NCBI GenBank assembly: GCA_964655115.1
Contig: CAZZKM010000017.1
Span: forward strand, 1-24,491
Source of the DNA: ATZT02 sp964655115
GTDB taxonomy: Bacteria; Actinomycetota; Actinomycetes; S36-B12; UBA5976
Length of the DNA: 24,491 nt
Direction: 5' to 3'
Below, one piece after another: positions 8,814 through 15,013 of the stretch. How positions within the stretch are numbered: the stretch's first letter is position 1; the number at the start of each line of letters is the position of its first letter. A program made the position numbers and the translations under genes. The notes under the pieces were generated by a model. The model was given only the letters and a program-made list of their open reading frames with translations, had not been told where the DNA came from and made no database searches.

Positions 8814-9131
8814 TTAATTTGGAATTCTTAAAATTTGACCTGCGTACAAATTTGATCCATTTAATACATTTAAATTTTTAATCTCTTCAATCACTGCTCG
8901 CGGGTCAGCTTCCGGATTTACCCGCGAGGCAATTGTCCATAGTGTTTCGCCAGGTGAAACCACTATTAATTGACTCTTATTGCTTGCTTGATCAAGGCTT
9001 GCTCTAGCTGAAGTTGTCAATGTTGGGGCTAGAAACGCAGTGAAGGCGATCAAGGTCGCCAAAATGACCACAAAACGGCCTCTTTTAGTCAAACGTAAAG
9101 TTGGTGTTGATACTTGAGCTAGAGTCGTCAT
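8814..9131 (-). CDS. LysM-domain protein adjacent to lexA
   Basis: A 105-residue protein with a basic N-terminus, one hydrophobic segment (about 20-42) ending in an Ala-rich stretch that could be a signal peptide or anchor, and one C-terminal LysM domain ('VVSPGETLWTIASRVNPEADPRAVIEEI' to 'AGQILRIPN'). LysM binds peptidoglycan, so it likely acts at the cell wall. I chose the ATG at 9131 because AGAAGGG lies 4-5 bases upstream; a start at 9248 would run through all three SOS boxes and into lexA. The SOS boxes lie in its promoter region, so DNA-damage control is likely. A LysM protein opposite lexA is a recurrent actinobacterial arrangement; roles as a damage-induced division inhibitor are known for some members, but that is inference here. 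Confidence 0.85.
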   Translation of the reverse strand: MTTLAQVSTPTLRLTKRGRFVVILATLIAFTAFLAPTLTTSARASLDQASNKSQLIVVSPGETLWTIASRVNPEADPRAVIEEIKNLNVLNGSNLYAGQILRIPN

Positions 9132-9143
9132 ATTGCCCTTCTT

Positions 9144-9159
9144 TCGAACATTTGTTCGA
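9144..9159. promoter_or_regulatory. SOS box 1 (LexA operator), perfect palindrome
   Basis: TCGAAC-ATTT-GTTCGA is a perfect 16-bp palindrome matching the actinobacterial LexA box. It sits 12 bases upstream of the LysM start, so it overlaps the 5' end of that transcript and probably represses it most directly. Confidence 0.92.
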
Positions 9160-9194
9160 TTATTGCACATACTTGCGACATTTGGCAAGTTTTT

Positions 9195-9210
9195 TCGAAC
9201 AGGTGTTTGA
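9195..9210. promoter_or_regulatory. SOS box 2 (LexA operator), one mismatch
   Basis: TCGAAC-AGGT-GTTTGA, one base off the perfect palindrome, lies 31 bases before the lexA start and probably takes part in autoregulation. It shares its last three bases with box 3. Confidence 0.8.
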
Positions 9211-9223
9211 AACATTTGTTCGA
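9208..9223. promoter_or_regulatory. SOS box 3 (LexA operator), one mismatch
   Basis: TGAAAC-ATTT-GTTCGA, one base off the consensus, lies 18 bases before the lexA start, where it would overlap the core promoter or transcription start. It overlaps box 2 by three bases, so the two half-sites are almost continuous. Confidence 0.8.
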
Positions 9224-9241
9224 ATAGGCTAAACTTTAGGT

Positions 9242-9934
9242 ATGACAAATAAACCTGATTCAGATGTAACCCAAATTGCCCCTGAGGGCGATGGTTTGAC
9301 CGATCGCCAACGAAAGATTTTAACCGTTATTCAAGATGCCGTTAAAGATAGAGGTTTTCCACCCACAGTTCGAGAAATAGCCGATCTAGTTGGTCTTGCC
9401 TCCCCTGCTTCAGTTGCTCATCAACTTTCAGCTTTGGAAAGAAAAGGTTTTATTAAAAGAGATCCAAATTCACCAAGAGCAATCGATTTAACAATGCCAA
9501 ATAAATCAGGTGTAGCAATTGATGGATTGGTTGGTGGAGTTGAAGGTGAACAAACTCCAGAAGCAGCATTTGTTCCGTTAGTTGGTCGAATCGCAGCTGG
9601 TGGCCCAATTTTGGCTGAAGAATCCATTGAAGCAATTTATCCACTTCCAAAAGAAATGGTTGGTAATGGTGAATTGTTTATGTTGGAAGTTGTGGGAGAT
9701 TCAATGATCGATGCAGCTATTTGTCACGGTGACAAAGTAGTTGTTAGAAAACAAGATGATGCCCAAAATGGAGAAATTGTTGCTGCACTTTTAGGTGATG
9801 AAGCAACTGTGAAGACTTTGAAAAGAAAAGATGGTCATGTTTGGCTAATGCCAGCAAATCCAAATTATGAACCAATTAATGGAGATCATGCCAAAATTCT
9901 TGGTCGCGTAGTTACTGTGATGAGAAAAATTTAG
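9242..9934 (+). CDS. lexA: LexA SOS repressor
   Basis: A 230-residue LexA with an N-terminal winged helix-turn-helix (about 20-85, 'VGLASPASVAHQLSALERKG') and a C-terminal S24 self-cleavage domain. The cleavage bond is A119-G120 in 'RIAAGG'; the catalytic pair is S154 ('GDSM') and K191 ('ATVKTLK'). RecA-stimulated self-cleavage lifts repression of SOS genes after DNA damage. Three LexA boxes lie between it and the divergent LysM gene, indicating autoregulation. The ATG follows a TTTAGGT stretch. Its 3' end overlaps the convergent VOC gene by 4 bases. The linker is longer than in E. coli LexA (202 residues), as usual in Actinobacteria. Confidence 0.97.
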   Translation: MTNKPDSDVTQIAPEGDGLTDRQRKILTVIQDAVKDRGFPPTVREIADLVGLASPASVAHQLSALERKGFIKRDPNSPRAIDLTMPNKSGVAIDGLVGGVEGEQTPEAAFVPLVGRIAAGGPILAEESIEAIYPLPKEMVGNGELFMLEVVGDSMIDAAICHGDKVVVRKQDDAQNGEIVAALLGDEATVKTLKRKDGHVWLMPANPNYEPINGDHAKILGRVVTVMRKI

Positions 9935-10410
9935 TAAACACCTAGATAAGCTTTTTTAATTTGTTCTAAATCTATTTTTTTCATCTTTAACATGGCTTCT
10001 GTTGCTCGCTTTGATCCTTCAGGGTCCTCTCCGCCTAAATATTTACCCATTTCACTTGGAATAACTTGCCATGAAATACCAAACTTGTCTTTAAGCCAAC
10101 CGCATTGACTTTCTTGGCCACCATCTTTAGTCAATAACTCCCAGTAATGATCAACTTCTCTTTGATCTTTGCAAGGTATTTGAAAAGATATTGCTTCTGT
10201 ATGAGGAAATTGAGGACCGCCATTAAGTCCAATAAATGAATGGTTAAAAATCTTAAAATTTACAAATACTTCTTCCCCTTCTTTATTACCTGGAGTTTCA
10301 GTTGGAGTAATCCAGTGATCATCAATTGAACTATCTGGAAATATTGAAGTATAGAAAATAGCAGCTTGTCTTGCTTGACCGTCAAACCATAAACAAGTCG
10401 TTAATTCCAT
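9931..10410 (-). CDS. VOC superfamily protein, PhnB-like
   Basis: A 159-residue protein of the vicinal-oxygen-chelate fold, in the PhnB-like ('3-demethylubiquinone-9 3-methyltransferase') group. Marks are 'TTCLWFDGQARQAAIFYTSIF' at the start, 'FKIFNHSFIGLNGGPQF' mid-protein and 'GWLKDKFGISWQVIP' toward the end. The family name is historical and most members have no demonstrated methyltransferase activity. AAGGA lies 6 bases before the ATG. It converges on lexA with a 4-base overlap. Substrate unknown. Confidence 0.82.
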   Translation of the reverse strand: MELTTCLWFDGQARQAAIFYTSIFPDSSIDDHWITPTETPGNKEGEEVFVNFKIFNHSFIGLNGGPQFPHTEAISFQIPCKDQREVDHYWELLTKDGGQESQCGWLKDKFGISWQVIPSEMGKYLGGEDPEGSKRATEAMLKMKKIDLEQIKKAYLGVY

Positions 10411-10510
10411 GATTAATCCTTTTTTTTGAAGAAACTAAATAATATCGCAATTGTGTTAATTAATTCCATAGCGTTTTTGGTATGTGACTAAAAATAAATT
10501 CAATATCTAG

Positions 10511-10516
10511 TACTCT
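10511..10516 (+). promoter_or_regulatory. possible -10 element for a leaderless oxidoreductase transcript
   Basis: TACTCT fits the TANNNT -10 pattern and lies 8 bases before the ATG at 10525. No ribosome-binding site is seen, so transcription could begin at or within a base or two of the ATG. No convincing -35 was found. Confidence 0.4.
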
Positions 10517-10524
10517 TTTACTTA

Positions 10525-12087
10525 ATGAAAAAATATGATTGTGTGATTTTAGGTGGAGGCCACAACGGTCTTACCTCTGCGGCATATTTATCAAAATCTG
10601 GATTAAAAGTTTTAGTTCTTGAAGCATTATCCGATGTTGGCGGAGCTGCAGTATCTGTGCAGGTGTTTAAAGGAATTGATGCAAATCTATCTAGATATTC
10701 TTACCTTGTTTCACTGTTACCTCAACAAATAATTGATGAACTTGATTTAAATCTTGAACTTATCTCAAGATCAATTGGGTCTTACACTCCAACAAATAAC
10801 AATCTTGGACTTTTAGTTGAAAGAATTCCTTCTGATAAAACTAAAGCATCCTTTGTAAAACTTACAGGAAATACAAAAGATTATGAGTCTTGGATTAATT
10901 TTTATTCCAAAGTAGAAAAAGTTGCCCAAGTAATTGCCCCTACCCTGCTTGAGCCATTGAAAAGTAAAGAAGAAATTAAGAATTTAGTAATTAATGCAAC
11001 TGATTTAGAAACTTATGAAATGTTATTCGAAGTACCAATTACGCAAACAATTGAAAAAATATTTGAAAATGATGTAATTCGTGGAGTGGTGTTAACCGAT
11101 GCTCTAATTGGCACATTTACCGATGGTAGAGATAAGGACTTACTTGGAAATATTTGTTTTCTTTACCATTTAATTGGAAATGGAACAGGCGAATGGAAAG
11201 TTCCCCGCGGTGGGATGGGGCAAGTAAGTTTGGCCTTAAAAGAAAAGGCAATTAAAAACGGTAGCGAAATTAGAACTAATTCTAAAGTTATAAAAGTTTC
11301 ATCTGATGGCAAAAAAGCCTTGATCAAATATAAAGATACTCAAGATAATGAACATGAAGTTGAAGCAGCTTTTGTTTTAAGTAATCTTGCGCCACAAATT
11401 TTGGACCAATTACTAAATAAACCATTAGAAAAGAAATTGACGGAAGGCTGCCAAGTAAAAATGAACATGCTTTTAACTAGGCTTCCAAAACTAAAATCTG
11501 GAGATAATCCGCAAGATGCCTTTAGAGGCACCTTTCATGTTAATGAGACTTTAACTCAATTAGATAAATCGTTTCAGGAAGCAAATAATGGACAATTACC
11601 TGATTTATTGCCTTCAGAGATCTATTGTCATACGCTCTCAGATCCTTCAATCCTAGGAAGTCAATTACAGGAAAAGGGTTATCAAACTATTACTCTTTTT
11701 GGATTAAATACTCCAGCTAAATTGTTTGATGAAAAGAATGAAAATATGCGAGAAATAGTTAAACAAAAATATTTAGATGGTCTAAACATGTTTTTTGAAG
11801 AAAAGATTGAAGATTGCTTGGCACTAGATAGTGAAGGCAAACCTTGTATTGAAGTTAAAACTCCCTTAGATATAGAAGAATCTGTTTCACTTCCTAGAGG
11901 AAATATTTTTCATAGACCTTTGCAATGGCCATTTGCGCAAGTTGCTTCAGAGATAAATTCATGGGGTGTTGAAACAGATATAGCAAACATTTTTATTTGC
12001 GGTGCTGGAGCAAAACGTGGCGGAGGGGTTAGTTCAATTCCTGGAAGAAATGCGGCAATGAAAGTTTTGGAACAGATTTCTAAATAA
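10525..12087 (+). CDS. FAD-dependent oxidoreductase, phytoene desaturase/PYROXD2-like
   Basis: A 520-residue flavoprotein of the amine oxidase/phytoene desaturase superfamily. The N-terminal dinucleotide site is 'VILGGGHNGLTSAAYLSKSGLKVLVLEA' (about 6-33), and a C-terminal FAD motif appears as 'IFICGAGAKRGGGVSSIPGRNAAMKVL'. The H-N-G-L after the glycines and the overall length fit the PYROXD2 (NAD(P)/FAD oxidoreductase) group better than true carotenoid desaturases, and no crt gene is nearby. Substrate unknown. The gene stands alone on the plus strand, probably as a leaderless mRNA, and overlaps the convergent cysE by 8 bases. Confidence 0.8.
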   Translation: MKKYDCVILGGGHNGLTSAAYLSKSGLKVLVLEALSDVGGAAVSVQVFKGIDANLSRYSYLVSLLPQQIIDELDLNLELISRSIGSYTPTNNNLGLLVERIPSDKTKASFVKLTGNTKDYESWINFYSKVEKVAQVIAPTLLEPLKSKEEIKNLVINATDLETYEMLFEVPITQTIEKIFENDVIRGVVLTDALIGTFTDGRDKDLLGNICFLYHLIGNGTGEWKVPRGGMGQVSLALKEKAIKNGSEIRTNSKVIKVSSDGKKALIKYKDTQDNEHEVEAAFVLSNLAPQILDQLLNKPLEKKLTEGCQVKMNMLLTRLPKLKSGDNPQDAFRGTFHVNETLTQLDKSFQEANNGQLPDLLPSEIYCHTLSDPSILGSQLQEKGYQTITLFGLNTPAKLFDEKNENMREIVKQKYLDGLNMFFEEKIEDCLALDSEGKPCIEVKTPLDIEESVSLPRGNIFHRPLQWPFAQVASEINSWGVETDIANIFICGAGAKRGGGVSSIPGRNAAMKVLEQISK

Positions 12088-12622
12088 TCCACATTTCAGA
12101 AGCATCGTATTCAGATTTCTTGATAACTCTTTGATCAGCACCGACAATAACTGAATCTGGTTTGACATCTTTGGTCACTACGGCATTGGCACCAATAATT
12201 GCATTTTTGCCAATAGTTATATTTCCAAGTATTTTTGCTCCAGCTCCAACTAAAACTCCATCTTCCACAGTTGGATGTCTTTTCCCCTTTGACATGGTTC
12301 TTCCGCCTAAGGTAACACCGTGATAAAACATCACATCATCACCAATTTCAGCAGTTTCACCAATTACTACACCCATGCCATGATCAATAAAAAATCTTCT
12401 GCCAATTTTTGCTGCTGGGTGAATTTCAATTCCAGTCAAGAATCGATGATAATGAGACATTAAACGAGCAATTAGTTTAAAGTTTTTATTCCATACCCAA
12501 TGAGTTACCCGATGTAACCAAATTGCATGTAAACCAGGTGAAGTTAAAACAAACTCTAATTTAGATTTTGGCGCCGGATCTCTTTTGATTGCTGCATCAA
12601 TATCTTCTTTAAATTTAATCAT
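12080..12622 (-). CDS. cysE: serine O-acetyltransferase
   Basis: CysE makes O-acetylserine from serine and acetyl-CoA, the substrate of CysK, in the cytosol. The 180-residue protein is the short type, lacking much of the N-terminal helical domain of E. coli CysE (273 residues). A helical N-terminus is followed by left-handed beta-helix hexapeptide repeats from about residue 66 ('IEIHPAAKIGRRFFIDHGMGVVIG', 'IGDDVMFYHGVTLGG', 'KRHPTVEDGVLVGAGAKILG'), with the active-site His residues in 'IDHG' and 'YHGV'. Its ATG overlaps the cysK stop by one base (TAATG), so translation is coupled. It has a C-terminal extension ending in Ile-Ile, and Ile-terminated CysE tails are known to dock into CysK. Confidence 0.94.
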   Translation of the reverse strand: MIKFKEDIDAAIKRDPAPKSKLEFVLTSPGLHAIWLHRVTHWVWNKNFKLIARLMSHYHRFLTGIEIHPAAKIGRRFFIDHGMGVVIGETAEIGDDVMFYHGVTLGGRTMSKGKRHPTVEDGVLVGAGAKILGNITIGKNAIIGANAVVTKDVKPDSVIVGADQRVIKKSEYDASEMWII

Positions 12623-13551
12623 TAATCCATCAAGTCTTGATAAAGAGCAGTTGAAAGATATCTTTCACCAAATGAAGGAACGATTACAACAACTACTTTT
12701 CCGGCAAATTCATCTCGTTTTGCAACTTGAGATGCTGCCCAAAGTGCAGCACCTGAAGAAATTCCTGCAAGAATCCCTTCTTCAGCACCTGCTCTTCTGG
12801 CATATTTAATTGCTTCTTCATTTGGAGCATCAAATACTTCGTCGTAAACACTTTTATCTAGAATTTCTGGAATAAAGTTAGGGCCAATTCCTTGGAGAGG
12901 ATGCCCAGCTGGATTTCCGCCACTTAATAGAGGTGATGCGGCAGGCTCTACCACAAACATCTTTATGTTTGGATTTTTTTGTTTTAAAACTTGGCCAATG
13001 CCAGTAATGGTTCCACCAGTTCCTGAACCTGCAACCACTGCTGCAACTTTTCCATCTGTATCGTTCCAAATTTCTAAAGCGGTAGTTTGACGATGGATTT
13101 CTGGATTTGCTGGATTTTGGAATTGTCTAACTAAAACAGCACCTTCTTTTGCCCCAATTTCTTCTGCTTTTGCAACAGCACCTTTCATTCCTTCTGCAGC
13201 TGGTGTTAAAACGAGTTGAGCTCCATAAGCTTTTAATAAAGTTCGTCTTTCTTTACTCATAGAATCTGGCATAGTCAGAATTACTTTGTAACCTCTAGCG
13301 GCTCCTACCATCGCTAATGCAATTCCTGTGTTTCCAGAAGTTGCTTCCACAATAGAACCACCTGGTTTTAATTTTCCTGATTTTTCAGCATCATCAATCA
13401 TGGCTATTCCAATACGATCTTTGACTGAAGCCGTTGGATTATAGAACTCTAATTTTGCATAAACTTGTGCTTTTGCTCCATCTGTAATTCGATTTAATCT
13501 CACTAATGGCGTATTTCCTACAACTTGAGTGATGTTCTCATAGACCTTCAT
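12622..13551 (-). CDS. cysK: cysteine synthase A (O-acetylserine sulfhydrylase)
   Basis: A 309-residue PLP enzyme that joins O-acetylserine and sulfide to make cysteine. The PLP lysine is K44 in 'NPTASVKDRIG'; the substrate loop 'EATSGNTGIALA' and the glycine-rich phosphate loop 'GSGTGGTITGIG' are intact, and the C-terminal 'PSFGERYLST' is typical of CysK. AGGAG lies 5 bases before the ATG. It is the first gene of cysK-cysE and is divergent from the thioredoxin gene across a 145-base intergenic region rich in palindromes. Confidence 0.96.
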   Translation of the reverse strand: MKVYENITQVVGNTPLVRLNRITDGAKAQVYAKLEFYNPTASVKDRIGIAMIDDAEKSGKLKPGGSIVEATSGNTGIALAMVGAARGYKVILTMPDSMSKERRTLLKAYGAQLVLTPAAEGMKGAVAKAEEIGAKEGAVLVRQFQNPANPEIHRQTTALEIWNDTDGKVAAVVAGSGTGGTITGIGQVLKQKNPNIKMFVVEPAASPLLSGGNPAGHPLQGIGPNFIPEILDKSVYDEVFDAPNEEAIKYARRAGAEEGILAGISSGAALWAASQVAKRDEFAGKVVVVIVPSFGERYLSTALYQDLMD

Positions 13552-13593
13552 TTTGACTCCTGTATTTTTAGCCGCAGATGTTTACTTTTTAAT

Positions 13594-13618
13594 ATTTTAT
13601 GGGTGAATCTAGCCACCC
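13594..13618. promoter_or_regulatory. candidate cysK promoter with an inverted repeat
   Basis: Reading on the minus strand, an inverted repeat GGGTG-N8-CACCC (13601-13618) is directly followed by TAAAAT (13594-13599), a good -10 about 43 bases before the cysK ATG. The repeat would lie in the -10/-35 spacer, a usual place for a repressor site. Regulator unknown. Confidence 0.4.
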
Positions 13619-13636
13619 GCGACTTGGCTTATTTAA

Positions 13637-13695
13637 TTGCAAAATCTTTGCAATAACACAAATGTGTTAAAAAATTAGGTTGCTAATGCGCATTA
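13637..13695. repeat. three successive palindromes upstream of the thioredoxin gene
   Basis: TTGCAAA-ATC-TTTGCAA (13637-13653), TAACACA-AA-TGTGTTA (13654-13669) and TAATGCGCATTA (13684-13695) are perfect inverted repeats one after the other between the divergent cysK and thioredoxin genes; the last abuts the ATG at 13697. They look like operator half-sites rather than RNA hairpins because spacers are 0-3 bases. No regulator is assigned. Confidence 0.5.
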
Positions 13696-13696
13696 A

Positions 13697-14167
13697 ATGA
13701 AGTTACGACAGAATAAGACAATGGAACAAAATCATTTACTGCTAATAGTAAGTGTTCTAATCATTTCTACCCTCTTAGGTTTTTATTTCAACCTTTCAAG
13801 AGGAAAACTTGTAAAGAAATACTCCAACAAATCTCAATTCGAAAAATTAAATTTACCAATTCAACTTTCATCTGAAGCAACTATTTTGTTGTTTTCAACT
13901 CAATATTGCTCAATATGCCCTGGAGTTAAAAGACAAATTGAGAAATACATCAATAATTCAAAAGATATTTCATTACATCAAATAGATGCTGTTGAGAAAA
14001 TAGATGTTGCTAGATTTCTTCATGTAAAAAGTTCTCCCACTACTATTTTTTTCGATGCTTTTGGTAATGAATTTGGCAGAATTATTGGAGCACCTAAAGA
14101 AAATGAATTAAAACAAACCCTAGATAAAATAAACACCTTAAGAAAGGAAACAACAAATGCAAATTGA
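13697..14167 (+). CDS. membrane-anchored thioredoxin-like protein
   Basis: A 156-residue protein with an N-terminal membrane helix (about 13-32) and a thioredoxin fold behind it. The active-site motif is C71-S-I-C74 followed by Pro, and a cis-proline motif 'SSPTT' sits at 112-116. The CSIC dipeptide differs from canonical CGPC, so redox potential should differ. The signal-anchor orientation suggests the domain faces outside the membrane, although the basic residues after the helix leave this open. It overlaps the next gene (DUF4395) by 11 bases; thioredoxin-DUF4395 pairs are common in Actinobacteria. An alternative start is the Met at 13721. No clear ribosome site is seen for either. Confidence 0.8.
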   Translation: MKLRQNKTMEQNHLLLIVSVLIISTLLGFYFNLSRGKLVKKYSNKSQFEKLNLPIQLSSEATILLFSTQYCSICPGVKRQIEKYINNSKDISLHQIDAVEKIDVARFLHVKSSPTTIFFDAFGNEFGRIIGAPKENELKQTLDKINTLRKETTNAN

Positions 14168-14570
14168 TGCCAGAGGTCCTAGATTTGGCGCTACGTTAAC
14201 TTTATTAGTTTTAATTGCTGTGCTTTATTTTGAAAGTATTTCTTTACTTGTTTTTCAAACGATTATCTGGGCAATAGGAGCTATTTTTGGTCCGCACAAA
14301 TCGCCTTATGGTTGGATCTTTAAAACTTTAGTCAAACCTAGATTGAAAAAAGTTGGAGAACTTGAAAATGTTAAACCGCCACAATTTGCTCAGTTTGTAG
14401 GTTTTCTATTCGGTGTAGTTGGAATCATTGGATTTTTAATAGGCTCCATACCTTTATTTTTAATTGCAACTGCATTTGCCTTAGCCGCAGCTTTCTTAAA
14501 TTCCGTATTTAATTTCTGCTTAGGTTGCGAAATGTATCTTCTATTGGTTAAGGCTAGACTAATTAGATGA
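14157..14570 (+). CDS. DUF4395 integral membrane protein
   Basis: A 137-residue protein with about four membrane segments in two hairpins: 13-45, then a polar loop 'PHKSPYGWIFKTLVKPRLKK', then 79-130. The 'IDARGPRFGA' N-terminus and the C-terminal 'FNFCLGCEMY' (C121-L-G-C124) are typical of DUF4395. The CxxC at the edge of the last helix may exchange electrons with the adjacent thioredoxin, by analogy with membrane thiol carriers; this is inference. The gene is coupled to its neighbours by 11-base and 4-base overlaps. Biochemical function is not known to me. Confidence 0.82.
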   Translation: MQIDARGPRFGATLTLLVLIAVLYFESISLLVFQTIIWAIGAIFGPHKSPYGWIFKTLVKPRLKKVGELENVKPPQFAQFVGFLFGVVGIIGFLIGSIPLFLIATAFALAAAFLNSVFNFCLGCEMYLLLVKARLIR

Positions 14571-15013
14571 GTCAACTTGCAAAAGATTATTTAAACCTAG
14601 GAAACGAATTTGTTTCTTTTGTTAAATCCAAAAGTGATGCAGAATTAAGTAAACCTGGACCTGAAAACGAATGGTCTGCATCTTTTGCAATTCATCACCT
14701 GGCTGATTTTGAAATTCATTTTGCAGCTAGATTTTTAAGGATAATCACAGAGGAAAATCCTGAGATTCAATCTTATGATGAATCTTTGTATGTCAATAAA
14801 TTAAATTACCAAAACCGAGACGTTAGAAAATCAATTCAAACAATTGAAACTGTAAGAAATCAACTAGGTGAAATATTGAATAATTTAAGTGAACAAGATT
14901 TCAATAGACCTGCTAAACATACTGAAAAAGGTCAAATTACCTTAGCTGATCTAATTGGATATTGCAACAACCACATAAAAAATCACTTAGATCAAGTTAA
15001 AAATTCTCTTTAA
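14567..15013 (+). CDS. DinB-like four-helix-bundle protein
   Basis: A 148-residue protein of the DinB/YfiT superfamily. The helical pattern with 'SFAIHHLADFEIHFAARF' and a C-terminal 'HIKNHLDQV' gives candidate metal ligands H44, H136 and H140 (H43 and H51 are alternatives), the usual three-His divalent metal site. Some family members act as bacillithiol or mycothiol-dependent transferases, which would suit a thiol-redox neighbourhood, but the substrate here is unknown. Its ATG overlaps the DUF4395 stop by 4 bases. It overlaps the convergent ptsI by 4 bases. Confidence 0.8.
   Translation: MSQLAKDYLNLGNEFVSFVKSKSDAELSKPGPENEWSASFAIHHLADFEIHFAARFLRIITEENPEIQSYDESLYVNKLNYQNRDVRKSIQTIETVRNQLGEILNNLSEQDFNRPAKHTEKGQITLADLIGYCNNHIKNHLDQVKNSL

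Noticed and set aside
9132..9248. N-terminal extension of the LysM protein to an ATG at 9248
   Set aside because: It would read through all three SOS boxes and overlap lexA; the ATG at 9131 has a good ribosome site and begins a normal signal/anchor segment.
10525..12087. Carotenoid (phytoene) desaturase, crtI
   Set aside because: The fold matches, but there is no crtB/crtE neighbour and the motif pattern suits the PYROXD2-like group better.
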